From Endocalyx cinctus (taxonomy: Eukaryota > Ascomycota > Sordariomycetes > Amphisphaeriales > Apiosporaceae): DNA of 64,000 nucleotides. The notes beneath the pieces are model-generated. The model ran no database searches. It had not been told where the DNA came from and saw only the letters and a list, made by a program, of their open reading frames with translations. The translations under genes and the position numbers were made by a program. Position 1 is the first letter of the stretch. Each line of letters begins with the position of its first letter. The DNA is taken from NCBI GenBank assembly GCA_001600455.1, contig BCKC01000007.1, positions 239,394 through 303,393 on the forward strand. The letters are read 5' to 3'. Shown in pieces: positions 24,429 through 36,697 of the stretch.

Positions 24429-26306
24429 ATGTATTCAGAATCTGAGATTATATATCATCCGCTAGATCCTGCACGTAACGAGATACGAGTCATTACTATC
24501 GCCAGGGGAAACCCCGGGGAAATCGTGGAATGCACTCTGGAGCACGTATCCCTTGATCAACTCCCGCGCTATCGTGCTCTCTCATACCTGTGGGGTGATC
24601 CCGAAGATACGTTCCCGATCTTATTAAACGGTGTTATATTCCAAGCTACCTCCAACCTCAATCAAGCGCTTCTTCAACTGCGGTCGAAAGGATTGGGGGC
24701 ATTATGGGTTGACGCGATTTCTATTAACCAGCGAGATGTATCGGAAAGAAATCAACAGGTCCTTCTCATGGGGTCCATCTACAGACGCGCCGCGTCGACG
24801 ATCGTCTGGCTAGGCGAGGAGAGCGCAGACTCCAGATCAGCTTTTGCGATGATGGACCTACTTCGCACAGCGGAAAATGCCCAGCAAGTGGCGACAGAAA
24901 ACCCCTTTTCGCTGACGCCGCTATACTCACTCCTAAGGCGACCGTACTGGCAGCGAATGTGGATCATCCAAGAAATCGCCTTGGCTGTGGAAGTCGTCAT
25001 TAATTGTGGCGACCAGGAGATTTCCTGGCGGACGTTCTCGACCGTTTCCCAGTACGCGCTGCATCACTTAAAGAGCTCTTCGAACTCAAATGGGACCTCG
25101 GAATTCGATAACTTCAGAAATATATGTCGCCTCCGGCAAGTGATCACCGAGACCGCCACGCCGCACAAGATCTCCTTAATCGAGGCGCTTCGACAGAGCA
25201 CCACGGCACAAGCAACTGATCCTCGCGATAAAGTCTTCGGGCTCTTAGGGCTCGTGAATGACGGTGACACTTACGTTCCGAGGCCGAACTACGCGGAGGG
25301 GCTGGAAAACCTGTGTCTAGGCATGACATTGAGTCACATATCTGGAAGGAGATCATTGGATTTGATTGTGATGCTGGGCCGGGGTATTGATGATGCTTCG
25401 GTTCTAGCTAATGAGGCACCATCTTGGGTACCCCACTGGCATGATCTTGATGGTGACAAATATCAGCGTCAGCTTGCTTACCTCAGTGGAAATACATACC
25501 TAAATCGTAGGTCTCGATTTACGTATAGCAGTAGATTCTTCAATAATGAATTGAAGGCAGCTGGCTCATCTGATTGTCGAGCTACTTACGATCGTGGTGT
25601 ATTAAGGTGTCGAGGGATACGGGTCGGTACCATCCAGGTTGTCGGTTGCTCTCTCTGGGACGGCATGCCCCAGGAATCCAACAACTTCGATACCAAAGAT
25701 GTACTGCCAAACCCGTATTGGACCAAGGAAAGAACATTCGACTCAGTATTCGGCACATTTCTCGGTTTAGCCCAGCCCAGGTCCGGGGCGGTCTTCACGC
25801 CCGATGGCCACGCAGTATATTTTAGCCAGTTCATGCGTGTATGGCGGTCCTCCTTCCGCGCCGGATTCGCTTCCGACGTCCAAATGTGGATAGACGCTCA
25901 TAAGGGATTTATGGTCCACGGAAAGACTATAGAGAGCTGGGCGCGGTGGAAGTCATGGAGCTACTGGGGTATGCGATTTAGGTTTAATACTACCTTCTAC
26001 AACTGGAGCAAAGCCCTGCGGGCGGATATCAAGAAGTTTACCGTGCCGAATATGGCTTATATGATCCGAAGTGGTCTAAGACTGATGCTAACCGACCGTG
26101 GCCATATCGGATGGGCGCACTATCGAGGAAGACAGGGTGATTCGCTATACATCATCGAAGGCTGCAACGTTCCGGTTATACTGAGGCCTACTAGAAATGG
26201 AAAATTTCACCTGGTCGGAGATGCATGGATTCAAGGTCTTATGAACGGCGAAGCTACGGAGGGAGATGGAAATACCGTTCCATGGGTTCAAGTTGATCTC
26301 GTGTAG
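24429..26306 (+). CDS. Heterokaryon-incompatibility (HET) domain protein
   Basis: Intronless, 625 aa. The N-terminal HET domain is clear: YRALSYLWGD (48-57), ALWVDAISINQRDVSERNQQ (91-110), GSIYRRAASTIVWLGEES, then RRPYWQRMWIIQEIALA and DPRDKVFGLLGL. The C-terminal part is the usual variable region and ends with GDAWIQGLMNGEA, a common HET-protein ending. HET proteins trigger regulated cell death when incompatible strains fuse; the domain is distantly related to TIR domains. No partner such as a NACHT/STAND or prion-like gene lies beside it, so its allelic specificity is unknown. A second, broken HET-like fragment lies at 35315-35608. Confidence 0.92.
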   Translation: MYSESEIIYHPLDPARNEIRVITIARGNPGEIVECTLEHVSLDQLPRYRALSYLWGDPEDTFPILLNGVIFQATSNLNQALLQLRSKGLGALWVDAISINQRDVSERNQQVLLMGSIYRRAASTIVWLGEESADSRSAFAMMDLLRTAENAQQVATENPFSLTPLYSLLRRPYWQRMWIIQEIALAVEVVINCGDQEISWRTFSTVSQYALHHLKSSSNSNGTSEFDNFRNICRLRQVITETATPHKISLIEALRQSTTAQATDPRDKVFGLLGLVNDGDTYVPRPNYAEGLENLCLGMTLSHISGRRSLDLIVMLGRGIDDASVLANEAPSWVPHWHDLDGDKYQRQLAYLSGNTYLNRRSRFTYSSRFFNNELKAAGSSDCRATYDRGVLRCRGIRVGTIQVVGCSLWDGMPQESNNFDTKDVLPNPYWTKERTFDSVFGTFLGLAQPRSGAVFTPDGHAVYFSQFMRVWRSSFRAGFASDVQMWIDAHKGFMVHGKTIESWARWKSWSYWGMRFRFNTTFYNWSKALRADIKKFTVPNMAYMIRSGLRLMLTDRGHIGWAHYRGRQGDSLYIIEGCNVPVILRPTRNGKFHLVGDAWIQGLMNGEATEGDGNTVPWVQVDLV

Positions 26307-27618
26307 TTGTATCATCTGTACTAAGTAAGGAGTCGACTACATAGTTGAACTTTCGGTGTTAATTGTAGACTCCACCTCAAAATGTACCAAGTCCATTATC
26401 GGTCCAATCCGACTCTCCATCTTCAAGGCAGAAACCATTTCAATGACCTGGGCATACTTAGCTAGAGCCGTTACGAAACTCCTCGAGGACGATGTATTTT
26501 AAGTACTACTGTGTCACGAACGCGAACGGCTGTGGAGGGTCACTAATGAATATTTTGGCCCCCTTAGCAATTTGCTGATTTGATAAAGCAACATTGTTTA
26601 TCTTTAAAGAAGTGAGTTCCGTTGTACACTGAGTAAGTAGAGACGGAAAACTAGAATCTTCATATTATGACCCGAATCGGTTCTATAATTAACACCTTAA
26701 CTACGTTTCTAAGAACATGGCGGATAGGAACAGAAGTGCTTATCTTGTAATATGGCTGCAGAACAACAAAGATCTTTGCTTACATGAGCTGAAAACTAAT
26801 ATTATTTATTGCACTATCATTCGCTCAAAGAACATGGCTGATCATCCCGTAAATTAGTCCTACAGTTTGTTGAAGGGCGCATTTCTGTGAAAGCACGAAC
26901 TAGCGCACAAGGATAGAATATCCAAATCATATACTTTTCCATGTTCTATATGTACACATACCTCCCATTATAGGTAGACACACATTGAAGAAGGAGAAAG
27001 AATAAGGTAAACCTTGAGTCGAGTTCTTTCGTCCTTATTTCTCTTATTTATGTTGCTTCTTAATCCCTAAGTGTAGGCTCTGCTTACCTCTACCCTAAGT
27101 TTTTTTTTTTTTTTTTTCCTTGGCTTTTACTATACATAGGTCGATGGCGAAATTATAAGCTAACCTCCTATATACTCGGTAGTCAGCGTCTGACTGCTCA
27201 AATTGTACATTGCTATGAATATCATTTTGAGATGGTGTTTGATGTTGGTTCCAGATTCACTACACTGCAATTGCATGAACGTGCACAACCAATTAGAATT
27301 CTTGTTGCAATATATACTATACTCGATATGTCAACTCCCAAACTCTTGGCGAAGATGAATAGGTTCGCGCGCTGGCACAGAGGTTACGGGTTTATTACCC
27401 TGTGCTGACTACTTCAGCCCGATATTACACCATATAATATGTTTTCTATTATTCCGTGCTGGCAAGAAAATAAATACACACTGTAAGCAGCCAGCGTCTA
27501 GAATGCCCGGCTAAATTGAAACACGTGGTGGAAAACCGAAATATTTGCACGTCTTTCGCTCCCACTAATTTTCTTTTTTTGTTTCCTTTTTCTTTTACCT
27601 TCAAATAGTTATGAAATA
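26307..27618. other. Intergenic, no gene seen
   Basis: 1.3 kb AT-rich spacer with a T run at about 27101-27118. A short imperfect hairpin (GCACAG ... ACCCTGTGC) near 27373-27405 is too short and irregular for a tRNA. Confidence 0.5.
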
Positions 27619-29529
<1,911 letters not shown>

Positions 29530-31017
29530 TCACAGGCAATCGATCGCCTCCGGCCATACCACGAAAATACCGTAGTGAATTTAACGTTAACTCCGTCTAT
29601 TACGAATCTGGTGTAAAAATTGTACGTTTTCCGCATCTTTTTTTTTTTTTTTTTAAAAAAAAAAGGTAGAGTAATCGAACTAATAGTAATATAAAAGGTA
29701 TAAACGAGTCTGTAACGCAGAATCATTCAAAAGTAAATGGTATGGCCGGTGTATAAAGCAATTATACATACTAGCTTAAGACTAGTGCTGTTGTTTATAT
29801 GGCTTCTGCTCTGATCTGTCAACTATTTACTTATCCTTGGCCAATATAGCAATAATGTGACTGCCTATAGTGTTTTTTCTTCGTTTTGATAGCTAAATAA
29901 ATACGAGAAAACCACTTTGAACAACAGGATATTTTGGTTGGGTGATGTTCAGGCATAAGTGGATGCAAATAGCATAGGAATGACTTGTATAAGTCACATA
30001 GAACATTATATTTATAGATCACTTAGAATAATGATATCTCTTACGAAACTGATAGAAAAAAAAACAATGATGAGAGTTCGAGTCTGAGAATCTCTGAAAC
30101 TATGATGGACCACTGGTTGGCCAGAAAGAACATAAACAACGAATCTGATTACTCTTACATAGAAATACATTAATCCGATAAATACGAGAGGTTTCATTTT
30201 TCACGTGAGCTCACTTCTAATTGGAAAGAGCTGCGTACTAATTATCGATAAAACGGTATAGAAATATAATACTGGTAGGAAAATCAATAAAAAGAGAAGA
30301 TAATAAATAATGGTAGGGGTTTGATATTGGATGTGAAATATTGACTGGCTCGACGGCATATAATAATAATTGTTTAAGAATATGATTTTCGCCAATATCG
30401 ATCATTTTTTGGTTCAAAGCTGCAGATCATGACGGGGTGTGCTCATCGAATTTGAGAAACATTGGTAAAGCCTGCCGTCTGATTGAACCGCAGCCTGACC
30501 GAGTGGACGATCCCCCTCGACAGCCAAAGTCCGAATTAAGATATCTAAGGCATGGCGAGATTTCTTAGCCCCTGCCTCTATATAGACACAGCAGCCTCCA
30601 TTAGGGATGATGCGGCTATAGCAAATCGAAGTAGATCCTGTGCTACTTAATATACTCTTACTTGGGGGTATTAATCCATTCAATTACCGAGGGGGGACAG
30701 GTGCGTAAAAAGTGACATCAATAAAAAGGAAAAGGACCAGTTACATGCAAGAAAATAATCCAGATATAGCTTTCAGACCCCAAGTTAAGGCTCAGTACAG
30801 TACCAATTGCAACCATATAAATTCATACATACCTATCGCCCCCTGATACCTTCACATATGATGTCGTGAGTTATCTAGGATAAATTAGGAAATGACGTAC
30901 GAAATATAAGCATAACAACTAATATATAGCCTTTTACTTGACGATAAACTTTTCGTTGAGGAGTTCATGGCTATCAATAGAATTTTGAGTTCACTCTCCA
31001 GAATGTTTTTTTATTAC
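29530..31017. other. Intergenic, no gene seen
   Basis: 1.5 kb of AT-rich DNA starting with a T run followed by an A run at about 29636-29666. No family-like open frame on either strand. Confidence 0.5.
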
Positions 31018-31831
31018 TCAAGTCCGATCAAAAAAGGTACTGATATCATCCTCGACTTGAGGGACATCTAAACCCTCAACCACCCTATTTATATAGTCTA
31101 GTACGTCAGACTTCGTATAATTGGACGCCGCTGCCACTTTTAATCCTGATTGAGGGCTCTTAGATGAAGCATGTATGGTCTGTGGAAGCCTAACACTGTA
31201 GCAACCATACTCATCAAGCCTCGCCTGCGGACAAGTCCCCAGCCTGATCGCCTTATCAACACAGGCGCTCCTATCCACTGCTCTACCATTATCACGAACT
31301 GTCAGCGCCATTGCAATACCATACAATTTTTTCTCTTCTCCTGTCGCATAATCGTACCCCCAGGCAACAGTGTCCTCATTGACTGTATAGCACCTCTCCA
31401 ACGTGGTAGGGACTGTAATACGACCGCAGTTGTTTCTAATGTTGTCGACTATTTGATTACACCAGCCCTATTTTGAAAATAGATGAAAACGGTGTTAGTG
31501 ATCCTTGTTATAATTACGGAATAGAATAGTTTCAGTGCCTTACTTGCTGCCACTGCGAAGTTCCGCTAATTCTAATGGTGTAATGCTCCTCATCACCCAA
31601 TTTGATGTATTGGCAGTCAGGCTGCGCGAACGGCATCAATCTTTGAACATCTTCGCAGCCGGATGGTCCTGCTGCCCGGACCTTGGCGGTGGATTTCGAG
31701 GAAGAAATATTGCCAGAATTGGCAGCTACACCGAGGTAGCTCGCAAGAATTGGAGTAGCAGTGAGAACGATTATTCCGATACCCATCTTGTTCGAGTTAA
31801 GGAATTGATTGTTTAATGCATGCGGTCGCAT
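31018..31831 (-). CDS. Secreted cysteine-rich protein of unknown function
   Basis: Two exons, 31831-31544 and 31467-31018, join at GTAAGG/AATAG in phase 0 to give 245 aa. A second in-frame Met (MGIGIIVLTATPILASYLGV) starts a clear signal peptide, so translation may begin at 31786 (230 aa). The mature part has eight cysteines: C-EDV, C-QYI, then GWCNQIVDNIRNNCG, ERC-YT, SACVDKA, GTCPQ and EYGCYS. The even number suggests four disulfides. No membrane segment follows. Size, secretion signal and cysteine content resemble small secreted fungal proteins (effector-like), but I recognise no family. It lies next to a DUF3632-like gene transcribed divergently. Confidence 0.7.
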
Positions 31832-32308
31832 GTTTGTATGTATCGCGATATATAACCATTTTTATAATAAATGTTAAAATAGATGGATTGAAAGGTGACA
31901 AAGAGTTTCATATTTGAGGCCGCTGAAAAATAGAAGCCGTTGGTGCACTGAGAAAGGGGTGCATGAATGGATTGGATCTCATGACTTTTTTTTTTTTTGA
32001 GAAAAAAAAAAAAGTCATACCGAATTAACATAATTTAGGAATAAAAAAGGACCATCTAGTCTAAGCCCCTCTAAAACTTGCATGATAACGATGCAAAAGT
32101 GTGACGCAGTTGGTTGCTAAGAGACGCATGATGTATTCAAATAACTCTATTAACTATGATCCCTACTTTGCTATCTCAATGTATTTTATTACCCATTTTA
32201 TTCGACTTTTTTTTTTTCTCTTCTTTTTTTTACTTTCTTCTTTTTCCTTTCATCTTCCTTGAACCAACGGCTAGTTAGACATATTGCATCGCCATAATAT
32301 CCTTCACC
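31832..32308. other. Divergent promoter region
   Basis: 477 bp between two genes that point away from each other. It contains a T run then an A run near 31985-32013 and a C/T-rich stretch (32205-32260) just before the ATG of the plus-strand gene, a common fungal promoter/5' UTR feature. Confidence 0.45.
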
Positions 32309-33181
32309 ATGGCTATTCATTTCCCGCCCCCACGTCCGGATTCGAATCCCTATCCATGTTTGTTATATGTCCACAATATCATGCAAGACTACCTCCAAGA
32401 TTCAGGAAAATCGACTAGCGAGACTGCAAAATTTGTCACCGATCCTGCCAGGTGGGCATGGGAACCACTTCGGACTTACGCGGAAGAGATTCAACAGGAG
32501 CCATTTACCCACTGGACGTGCTTCCTTTTCGGGACTTGTATCAGAATGGCAATGTCCATACCACCTCTCCACCCCTTACAGCAACGTCTCATAGACCTGT
32601 TGGTCGAAATTACCAAACAGCCTGCACCCGAAAACGAAGAAGAGAAATCCTGGGACCGACTACCCAACTTCATGTGGCAGATTTCCGAGATCAACGAGAC
32701 ACAGCCGCTCAAGAGACCTTACACGCCTAGACCTGGTAGTCCACCTGGACTCGACCGCGTCGAGTTGAGCAACCTATATGGATTCTTGGCCGCCTGGTAT
32801 AGTACACGCATACTCCTCGGAATGAATCATCATCAAGATATCCGTTACACTACCGCTTTAAATATGCTGCGGTTTACGCTGGAACTGCCACAGAATACCC
32901 AGACAATGGACTTCAACTTACCAGTCACGGCGGCATGGATTATTGCTGCTGGGAACCGGCTGAAGGAGAAATGTGATCGGAACGAGAGTCTTAGCCCATT
33001 CTGGAGCAGTAAGAGAAGTGATCAGACTAATGCGCTATATGACGGACCAGATAACTGGAATGAGGGCCGCTGGGATTTCTGGACCAACAGATTTCAAGAG
33101 CTAGCTAGGGATGAAACTTTAGATGATGAGGCAAGGAAGTCAGCTAACCATGCATACTTGGTCATGAAGGATATCGAATAA
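32309..33181 (+). CDS. DUF3632-like fungal protein
   Basis: Single-exon 290-aa protein, no signal peptide or membrane segment. The order of features (PLHPLQQRLIDLLVEI, SWDRLPNFMWQISE, NLYGFLAAWYSTR, AAWIIAAGNRLKEKC, GRWDFWTNRFQELA) fits the fungal-specific DUF3632 family: a helical protein with an early leucine-rich segment, a W-x-x-L-P motif and a late W-x-F-W motif. The function of the family is not known. Start chosen at the first Met, just after a C/T-rich leader. Confidence 0.7.
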   Translation: MAIHFPPPRPDSNPYPCLLYVHNIMQDYLQDSGKSTSETAKFVTDPARWAWEPLRTYAEEIQQEPFTHWTCFLFGTCIRMAMSIPPLHPLQQRLIDLLVEITKQPAPENEEEKSWDRLPNFMWQISEINETQPLKRPYTPRPGSPPGLDRVELSNLYGFLAAWYSTRILLGMNHHQDIRYTTALNMLRFTLELPQNTQTMDFNLPVTAAWIIAAGNRLKEKCDRNESLSPFWSSKRSDQTNALYDGPDNWNEGRWDFWTNRFQELARDETLDDEARKSANHAYLVMKDIE

Positions 33182-36100
33182 CGGGTATATCGCTGTGTCC
33201 TGTAGTATGAATAAACTTTTTTGTTGGTGTTTTTATGATGTTGGTTACTTAAGTAATTAAATTTCGAAATCCTTCAAACTCCCGTTGATTCCGAGAGTGT
33301 CGTAGTTAGACTAAAGCACTTAAGTAAGTCGAATAGTTTTTTATAGTAAAGGCTAAGTACTTATCATTCTGCGGTTAGTTCTAAAATATAGTTCCATCCC
33401 TATAATTAGTAAACATGGAAGAGATGAGATGCTCTCTTATATATAACTATATATTGTCGTGCAGTTCTTAAATTGCAACATATGGGAAAGGCGGGAAGGA
33501 AATCAAGATACGAAAATTAGTTTCTATGTAACTAACACAACATCACCTAATTAAATATAGATTATTATCTGCTAATTACCTCCATCTCAGCTACTCGCAC
33601 CATGAGGGTTCGTTTCTCCACAGCCTTGCGTATACCGCGAATTCTGACTGACAATAGCCATGGATGTGTTATGCGTTAGTTCTCTTGTATAGCCATAATC
33701 GCGGCTTTAGCTAGCCCTTCCTTCAGCTTTCCGATAATAACTACGCTTTTCACTGAATGGTCTCCCAATACAACGGTCGCCTCCCCATCAGCAACAGATA
33801 TCCAACATACTGCTCGCGAGACGTTCTCTCTATGGAAGAAATCTATTTAAAATCCATTGTCGAACTGGTTTCTCCTATCAAAGAGACTTAACAGAGTCCC
33901 ATTTGCTGTTATCGTTTCCGGCGCACAATCACCTGTTAGCGGTCATCGTTGGTATACGCAAACTGACATCGTACGTGCATTAAACGAGGGACAGAGGAGA
34001 TTGGCCGATAATGAACTTACCCCATCCTAGGGCTCAGAAAATCGACAATACCCGCAACGTTATCATAATCGCGAGAGGAGACTTGATGTTTGAATTTGGG
34101 AGAAACAAATCGTGATTACTATGAATATCCGATAATTCGTAAGTGTGTCTCTAAATATTTAGAAGCTCCCACTCTAATCCCCCAATAAACATAATTAATC
34201 AAAAAGCGTATCTCTTGTCGTGTCACTAAGTAGACTGATCTATTAACCTAAATACTATGAATAAGATGATCCTGGCAATGGAGGCAGTGGAATTTATGCT
34301 CATGGACCTCCCGGTCCAGATAGGCTGATATTTGATTCGGCGGGAAACTATATTACCGTCCTCGCGCATTCGGACATAGCGGGCGACAACAGCGGCTTTC
34401 CGGGACATGAGGCGAAGCGTACTCGAGACGGTCCCGCACTTGTCAATAATGGTGGGATCGGAAACGATGCACGCTGGATGAGAATCTATGATATCGGGTG
34501 GACAATATCCGGTCATGTACATTGGTACCGTTAACGGAAACGAAAAAGGATATGAGGGAATTGTCACATAATTATAGAAATACTCGAATGTAAGATCAGT
34601 TAATTATTGATATAAGTAGAAAGAAAGAAGGAAAGACGAACTGGTTATAAAAGATGACTTAGGCATTTGCTTGGAAATGTTCATTCTACATATAATAAAT
34701 GTAGCGTTTTATATAAGTGAAGCAACTCCCACATCAAATGCGTCTAGGGAGAATTTAGTCATGATACTCGACTGATTATTGATCGGGGCTTTATATTTGA
34801 CCGTTTTCTTCGAGTTAGTGGACGGTTCCTTGTCGATGGCCAAATCGGAATCTTCTAAGCTACTAATATTAACAGTTGGGCTCTATACAGTAGTTCTAGT
34901 ATTCCATCCTTAGGTTTTATCATTGACGCTTGAGCTGGTCGTCGAATGCATCTCTATCAACTTTGCGCCCAAGCTCCAACAGCAGAGATTAGGCAACGAC
35001 CAGACAACAGCATCTCACACATTTTAGTCTCTTTACTATTAAGTACTTCGAATTCACCGTTTATCCTATTAACAACCGAGAGCGAGAATGAAAGATATAA
35101 AGAATCAAGATGAGAGCAACGATTATAACAAGTCTTTACACGACATTTCCACACGCCATGGAAAACCTATTGTCTCCTTCCTCCTTGGTATACAAAATCT
35201 CAACTAGTTGAACAGAAAAAGTTCTTCCGCTTTGTTCGGCACCTAAAATGCTTCTGTTTAAATCGTAAACACTGGCAGCCTTAATACCGTGATGAACTAC
35301 AACGCGAGAGGCATATGAAACGAGCTGCGGTATTCCGTCACCGGATCAATGCTATTGAAAATAGAGAGTTCGTAGCCGTATTGTACGCGTGGGAGTTATC
35401 TAACAACGAGGAGAATTGCACTGTTACGTACAAAGTTCAAAATAAGAACGGCAAGCGGTTTTACAAATCGACAGTTCGAGATTATGTCTTGGACCGCACC
35501 TTCAATTATATGCGTACCCGTAACGTGAAGCTTCTCTGGGTTCGATTGGTAGAGCATTCGTGTGACAGAGAAGTGGGACTGAATAGGACCTGGTATCGGA
35601 GACGTTAAATTAAGAAATAGAATCAAGCTTACTGACCCGGTCTAAGAAATTAACTAATCCCCTAATTACATATTATTAGCTTAGGAAACATTATAATAAA
35701 CAAGGTACTGAGCTCCTGTTCGATTTATAATAGAAATAAATAGTTCCTTAAGCCCTAATCAATGAGATATTTACATAGTATATTCTATATGATTACCAAG
35801 CTCCCAATCCACATTCATAAGCTCTGAAACTCTGATAAGTATTAGTAGTTATTATGTATACTGAAGTGGTGGGTTTTATTGGAGTGAGCGCCTTTGTTCG
35901 CAAATTGTGGAAGCGAGGAGTACTTGTAACCACCGGCGGGGTTAATCTAAAATAAGTCACATCGAGTAGCAGTAGCCAAGACCCTACATGCCGACATTTC
36001 AGCCTGGCCCCTCGTCCATTAGAACTACAAAAGGGCGGAGAAAGCAGATATTAGATTGTGGGATATCGCCCGTGCAGAGTGGACACGGTTACGATGCAGA

Positions 36101-36697
36101 TGAACATCCCACCCCCTTTCCAGCCTGCGGGAGTTGTAACGTCATAAAGTGGGGCCTAGCACAAGTATAAGGACTGACAGCCACCGAGTAATTACCCACC
36201 AAGTTAGTTACATATTCAGATATACAATAATCAGACTCTCGTTTTCGTACTCGATATATCACCAGTGACCGCGGATTAGCTCTAGCTATTCATTTAGGTA
36301 GACTAGCTGCAGATCCCGGCTTGTTTTCTCGGCTTGCAGCAAACATGCGACGTCGCCGCTTGAACGCCATGTAAATATACCTCTACTGGTGAGTCACATG
36401 CGTACCACTATTTTTCTACTTTAAGAAATATGAAGATATGTGCATAATGGGATATTATTTACGTCTCGTGACATCGACATCACTACACTCGATGGATCTA
36501 TACGTAGCACTAGAGCGTAGCATGATGGTGATATAGCTTTATGGTCGCGGTGGCGCGCTTCAGAGCATGCAGTCTTTTTCTTCATATCTAGACTCGAAGA
36601 AAATTTCATATTACGGGTTCTAGGTAAAAAATGATATAGAAGTGATATGAGAATCCGTGTGCATCGGTAGCCATACTAGCTTATACGCATGACGAGA
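33182..36697. other. Gene-poor left flank of the diterpene cluster, with gene relics
   Basis: 3.5 kb of AT-rich DNA. The only recognisable protein-like stretches are a HET-like relic (35315-35608) and a very short possible lipocalin-like relic (34280-34396). Multiple stops in every frame elsewhere. Confidence 0.5.
35315..35608 (+). pseudogene. Broken HET-like gene fragment
   Basis: A 98-codon open stretch contains REFVAVLYAWELS, then YKVQNKNGKRFYKSTVRDYV, YMRTRN and VKLLWV. This is the beginning of a divergent HET-type protein, where VALSYxW is followed by a variable insert and then a LLWID block. Right after LLWV the frame is lost: the expected I-D-x-x-S-I-R continuation appears one base out of phase and is interrupted by TAG. 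No downstream HET blocks follow. It looks like a decayed 5' fragment. Assignment rests on remembered family pattern only. Confidence 0.5.

Noticed and set aside
27373..27405. Hairpin with GGTTACGGGTTTATTACCC
   Set aside because: Looks tRNA-like at first sight but lacks a T-loop and acceptor stem; treated as a chance hairpin.
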